This document shows, one piece after another, positions 62,040 through 64,000 of a stretch of 64,000 nt of DNA. The translations under genes and the position numbers were made by a program. Origin of the DNA: Curtobacterium flaccumfaciens (GTDB lineage Bacteria > Actinomycetota > Actinomycetes > Actinomycetales > Microbacteriaceae); NCBI RefSeq assembly GCF_004361695.1, contig NZ_SNVW01000003.1, positions 248,001 through 312,000 on the forward strand. Direction: 5' to 3'. How positions within the stretch are numbered: the first letter of the stretch is position 1; each line of letters starts with the position of its first letter. The notes beneath the pieces are model-generated. The model was not told where the DNA came from. It made no database searches and saw nothing but the letters and a program-made list of their open reading frames with translations.

Positions 62040-62076
62040 CGGGTGGCCCCACCCGGTCGGGTGGGAGCCGTACGGT
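62040..62076. promoter_or_regulatory. overlapping palindromes between hxlB and its divergent regulator
   Basis: CGGGTGG-CC-CCACCCG (62040-62055) and CCCACCCG-GT-CGGGTGGG (62048-62065) share their central arm, giving three alternating half-sites. They end 5 bases before the plus-strand -10 box TACGGT (62071-62076) and lie about 70 bases upstream of hxlB. A good candidate binding site for the regulator encoded at 62084. Confidence 0.6.
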
Positions 62077-62083
62077 GGGTCGC

Positions 62084-62947
62084 GTGACCGAGGCAGCGAG
62101 CGACCCGCAGGACGTCGACGACCTGGAGGCGCGGCTCGACCCAGCAGGTCGGCTCGCGCTGGCGGAGACCACCCGGACCGTCGCCGAGCAGGCGGACCGG
62201 CACGCCCTCACCCTGGAGTCCGTGCTCGCCGTCCTCCGGTCGCCCCGGGTGGGCGACGCCGCGGCGCGTGCCGAGGCCGTCGAGATCGCCTCGGCCGCAC
62301 TCGTCGACCTGCGGACGGTGACGGACCGGCAGCGCGGGGCGCTCCTCGAACCGGTCACGGGTGCGTTCTCGCGGCTGCGCGCCGACCTGCGCCCCCTGGT
62401 CCGCTTCGGGGACCTCGACGTGCAGTTCGTCGAGCCGCCGGCGACCGGGCGGGCGCTCCCGGGGGACGTCGCGCACAGTGCCCGCGCCATCGTCCGGACG
62501 GCGGTGCTCGCCCTCGTCGACGAGGGTGCCGCGCGACGCGTGCGCATCCAGTGGGACTGCGACGGACGCAACCTGCTCATGCAGCTGCGCGACGACGGTG
62601 CCGGCACGCTCGACGCCCACGACGACGCCATGCGACCGATCGCCGAACGGGTCGTCGCGCTCGACGGGGCACTGCGGGTCGACTCGACGGCCGGGTGGGG
62701 GTCGGTGCTCGACATCACGATCCCGCTCGACCCGCCGGCCGGGCAGCTCGCGGCGCCGGACGCGTCCGGGCTGACCCCGCGCGAGCAGGACGTGCTCCGG
62801 CTCGTCGCCACCGGGGTGGGCAACCGCGAGATCGCCGACGGGCTCGGCATCAGCCTCAACACGGTGAAGTACCACGTGGCGAACCTGCTCCGGAAGCACG
62901 GCGCCCGGACCCGGGCCGAGCTCGCCGCCGTCAGCTCTCGAGGCTGA
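62084..62947 (+). CDS. HATPase-like / LuxR hybrid regulator
   Basis: A 287-residue protein without receiver or membrane domain. Residues 20-120 are helical. About 125-225 resemble a GHKL ATPase (IVRTAVLALVDEGAARRVRI, MQLRDDGAGTLDAHDDAM, and GALRVDSTAGWGSVLDITIP). Residues 230-287 are a LuxR helix-turn-helix (GLTPREQDVLRLVATGVGNR, then IADGLGISLNTVKYHVANLL). A kinase-like ATPase fused straight to a DNA-binding domain suggests a one-component, ligand- or ATP-sensing regulator. It is divergent from hxlBA. GTG 62084 lies 7 bases after TACGGT. Confidence 0.85.
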   Translation: MTEAASDPQDVDDLEARLDPAGRLALAETTRTVAEQADRHALTLESVLAVLRSPRVGDAAARAEAVEIASAALVDLRTVTDRQRGALLEPVTGAFSRLRADLRPLVRFGDLDVQFVEPPATGRALPGDVAHSARAIVRTAVLALVDEGAARRVRIQWDCDGRNLLMQLRDDGAGTLDAHDDAMRPIAERVVALDGALRVDSTAGWGSVLDITIPLDPPAGQLAAPDASGLTPREQDVLRLVATGVGNREIADGLGISLNTVKYHVANLLRKHGARTRAELAAVSSRG

Positions 62948-62954
62948 TCGAGGG

Positions 62955-63638
62955 TCAGCCGGCGGGCGTGAAGCGGTACCCCATGCCCGACTCGGTGACG
63001 AGGTAGCGCGGGTGCGACGGGTCCGGCTCGAGCTTCCGTCGCAGCTGCGCCATGTAGAGCCGGAGGTACCCCGAGTCGCTGCCGTGGGTCGGGCCCCAGA
63101 CCTCAGTGAGGAGCATCTCGCGGGTCATCAGCCGGTCGGGGTTCGTGACGAGCACCTCGAGCAGCCGCCACTCCGTCGGGGTGAGGCGGATCGCAGGACC
63201 GTCCTCGGGGGTGACCTGCTTCGCGACGAGGTCGACGACGAGCGAGCCGATCGTGATCGTCGGGGTCTCCTCGGACGCCACGACCCGGCGTCGCCCGAGC
63301 GCCCGGAGCCGGGCGAGCAGCTCGTCCATCTGGAACGGCTTCGTCACGTAGTCGTCCGCGCCGGCGTCGAGCGCGTCGACCTTGTCCGACGAGTCCGTCC
63401 GGCCGGAGAGCACGAGCACCGGCACCTGCGACCATGCCCGGACCCCCTCGAGCACCTCGATGCCGTCGAGCCGGGGCATCCCGAGGTCGAGGAGCACCAG
63501 GTCGGGCCGCTCGGTGATGACCGAGTCGATGGCGGCCCGGCCGTCCCGCGCGGTGACCACGTCGTAGCCCCGGGCGGCGAGCGTCACGGCGAGCGCCCGG
63601 ACCAGCTGGGCGTCGTCGTCGGCGATCAGGACCTTCAT
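62955..63638 (-). CDS. kdpE: OmpR/KdpE-type response regulator
   Basis: A 227-residue regulator. The receiver (LIADDDAQLVRALAVTLAAR, phosphoacceptor Asp in LVLLDLGMPRLDG, Lys in ADDYVTKPFQMDE) is followed by an OmpR winged helix (IRLTPTEWRLLEVLVTNPDR, then YLRLYMAQLRRKLEPDPSHP), which is the KdpE style of sequence. It would control potassium uptake if it is a true KdpE; no kdpABC genes are in the window. ATG 63638 overlaps the kinase stop. Confidence 0.9.
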   Translation of the reverse strand: MKVLIADDDAQLVRALAVTLAARGYDVVTARDGRAAIDSVITERPDLVLLDLGMPRLDGIEVLEGVRAWSQVPVLVLSGRTDSSDKVDALDAGADDYVTKPFQMDELLARLRALGRRRVVASEETPTITIGSLVVDLVAKQVTPEDGPAIRLTPTEWRLLEVLVTNPDRLMTREMLLTEVWGPTHGSDSGYLRLYMAQLRRKLEPDPSHPRYLVTESGMGYRFTPAG

Positions 63639-64000
63639 GCGCTCCGCGCCTCCACTCCCACGTGCCCGGCGATCGGCAGGCGCACCACCACGGTGAGTCC
63701 GCCGCCCGGGGTGTCGTCGACCTCGATCGTGCCGCCCATGCCCTCGGTGAAACCGCGGGCGAGCGCCAGCCCCAGCCCGAGGCCGGTGTCGTTGTCCGTG
63801 TCCCCGAGGCGCTGGAACGGCTGGAACACCTCGCCACGGCGGTCCTCGGGGATGCCGGGGCCGTGGTCGGTGACGCGCAGTTCGACACCGCCGCCGAACG
63901 CGCTCGCGGCGATGCGGACCCGGGTGCCCTCGGGGGCGTACCGGGCGGCGTTGGCGAGCAGGTTCACGACGACCCGCTGCAGCAGCACGGCGTCTGCGAG
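63635..64000 (-). CDS. kdpD: sensor histidine kinase, KdpD-like (5' part outside window)
   Basis: The last 121 residues of a histidine kinase: N-box VVNLLANAARYAPEGTRVRI, G1 VTDHGPGIPEDRRG, F-box VFQPFQRLGDTDND and G2 TGLGLGLALARGFTEGMGGT. This is the KdpD form of the HATPase domain, matching the KdpE-like regulator it is coupled to (ATGA overlap). The frame is open to the right edge; the sensor and dimerisation domains are not visible, so KdpD is an inference. Confidence 0.85.
   Translation of the reverse strand, partial: LADAVLLQRVVVNLLANAARYAPEGTRVRIAASAFGGGVELRVTDHGPGIPEDRRGEVFQPFQRLGDTDNDTGLGLGLALARGFTEGMGGTIEVDDTPGGGLTVVVRLPIAGHVGVEARSA

Overview
The window is chromosomal DNA from a high-GC Gram-positive bacterium. 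The rpoB-rpoC arrangement, the Lhr helicase, FolP2-like, Phd/YefM, CGNR and NRAMP proteins, pervasive 4-nt GTGA/ATGA gene overlaps, and many start codons sitting directly behind a TANNNT box all point to an actinobacterium. By protein flavour it is most likely Microbacteriaceae, and Curtobacterium is my best guess (inference, not proven by any marker here). No tRNA, rRNA, insertion sequence, prophage, CRISPR array or replication origin was seen. Coding density is about 95 percent.

Left end (1-7.2 kb): rpoC (running off the left edge) and rpoB on the minus strand, with a good promoter about 270 nt upstream of rpoB. Then come a PH-like membrane protein and a NarL-type two-component system with a membrane protein in one overlapping operon (7.2-10.6 kb). 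10.7-17.9 kb carries a plus-strand run: spermidine-synthase-like protein, repeat-rich membrane protein, TPR protein with an SprT-like protease, CGNR regulator and the Mn transporter mntH with a palindrome at its promoter. It is followed by a DUF427 gene broken by one stop codon, a ComB-like gene and a GNAT gene. 17.9-26.4 kb holds a lipoprotein alpha-carbonic anhydrase, two small unknown genes, a type VII secretion-like cassette, DUF4333 and DUF1684 genes, a GntR regulator, a GH114 lipoprotein, a DEAD-box RNA helicase with a long leader, and a CsbD-like stress gene.

26.4-36.1 kb: Nudix-like protein, esterase, PadR regulator with an autoregulated-looking promoter, the giant helicase Lhr ending in a 63-bp tandem repeat, Nei-like glycosylase, and an aldo/keto reductase divergent from a TetR regulator with twin operators. 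36.1-41.5 kb: LysG/LysE amino-acid export pair, APC permease, HAD phosphatase and an alpha/beta hydrolase with a Cys nucleophile. 41.6-45.2 kb: an ABC exporter operon that encodes its own MarR/GbsR-like regulator, and a RelE/Phd toxin-antitoxin pair. 45.2-51.0 kb: alkylation repair (MGMT plus Ada-AlkA fusion), MOSC protein, HAD phosphatase and a folate block (folE, folP2-like, RibD-like reductase).

51.2-64 kb: purine permease, small conserved genes, a beta-phosphoglucomutase/GH65 phosphorylase operon for disaccharide phosphorolysis, a second APC permease, a hydrolase/GNAT pair, the ribulose monophosphate formaldehyde-fixing pair hxlA-hxlB divergent from a HATPase-LuxR hybrid regulator, and a KdpDE-like two-component system running off the right edge.

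The most unusual things seen are: a two-copy intergenic element made of 7-bp tandem repeats followed by an inverted repeat (about 38.0 and 53.2 kb); the 63-bp tandem array that includes the last codons of lhr; the amber-interrupted DUF427 gene; the type VII-like cassette; and twenty genes with a leaderless-type promoter geometry.
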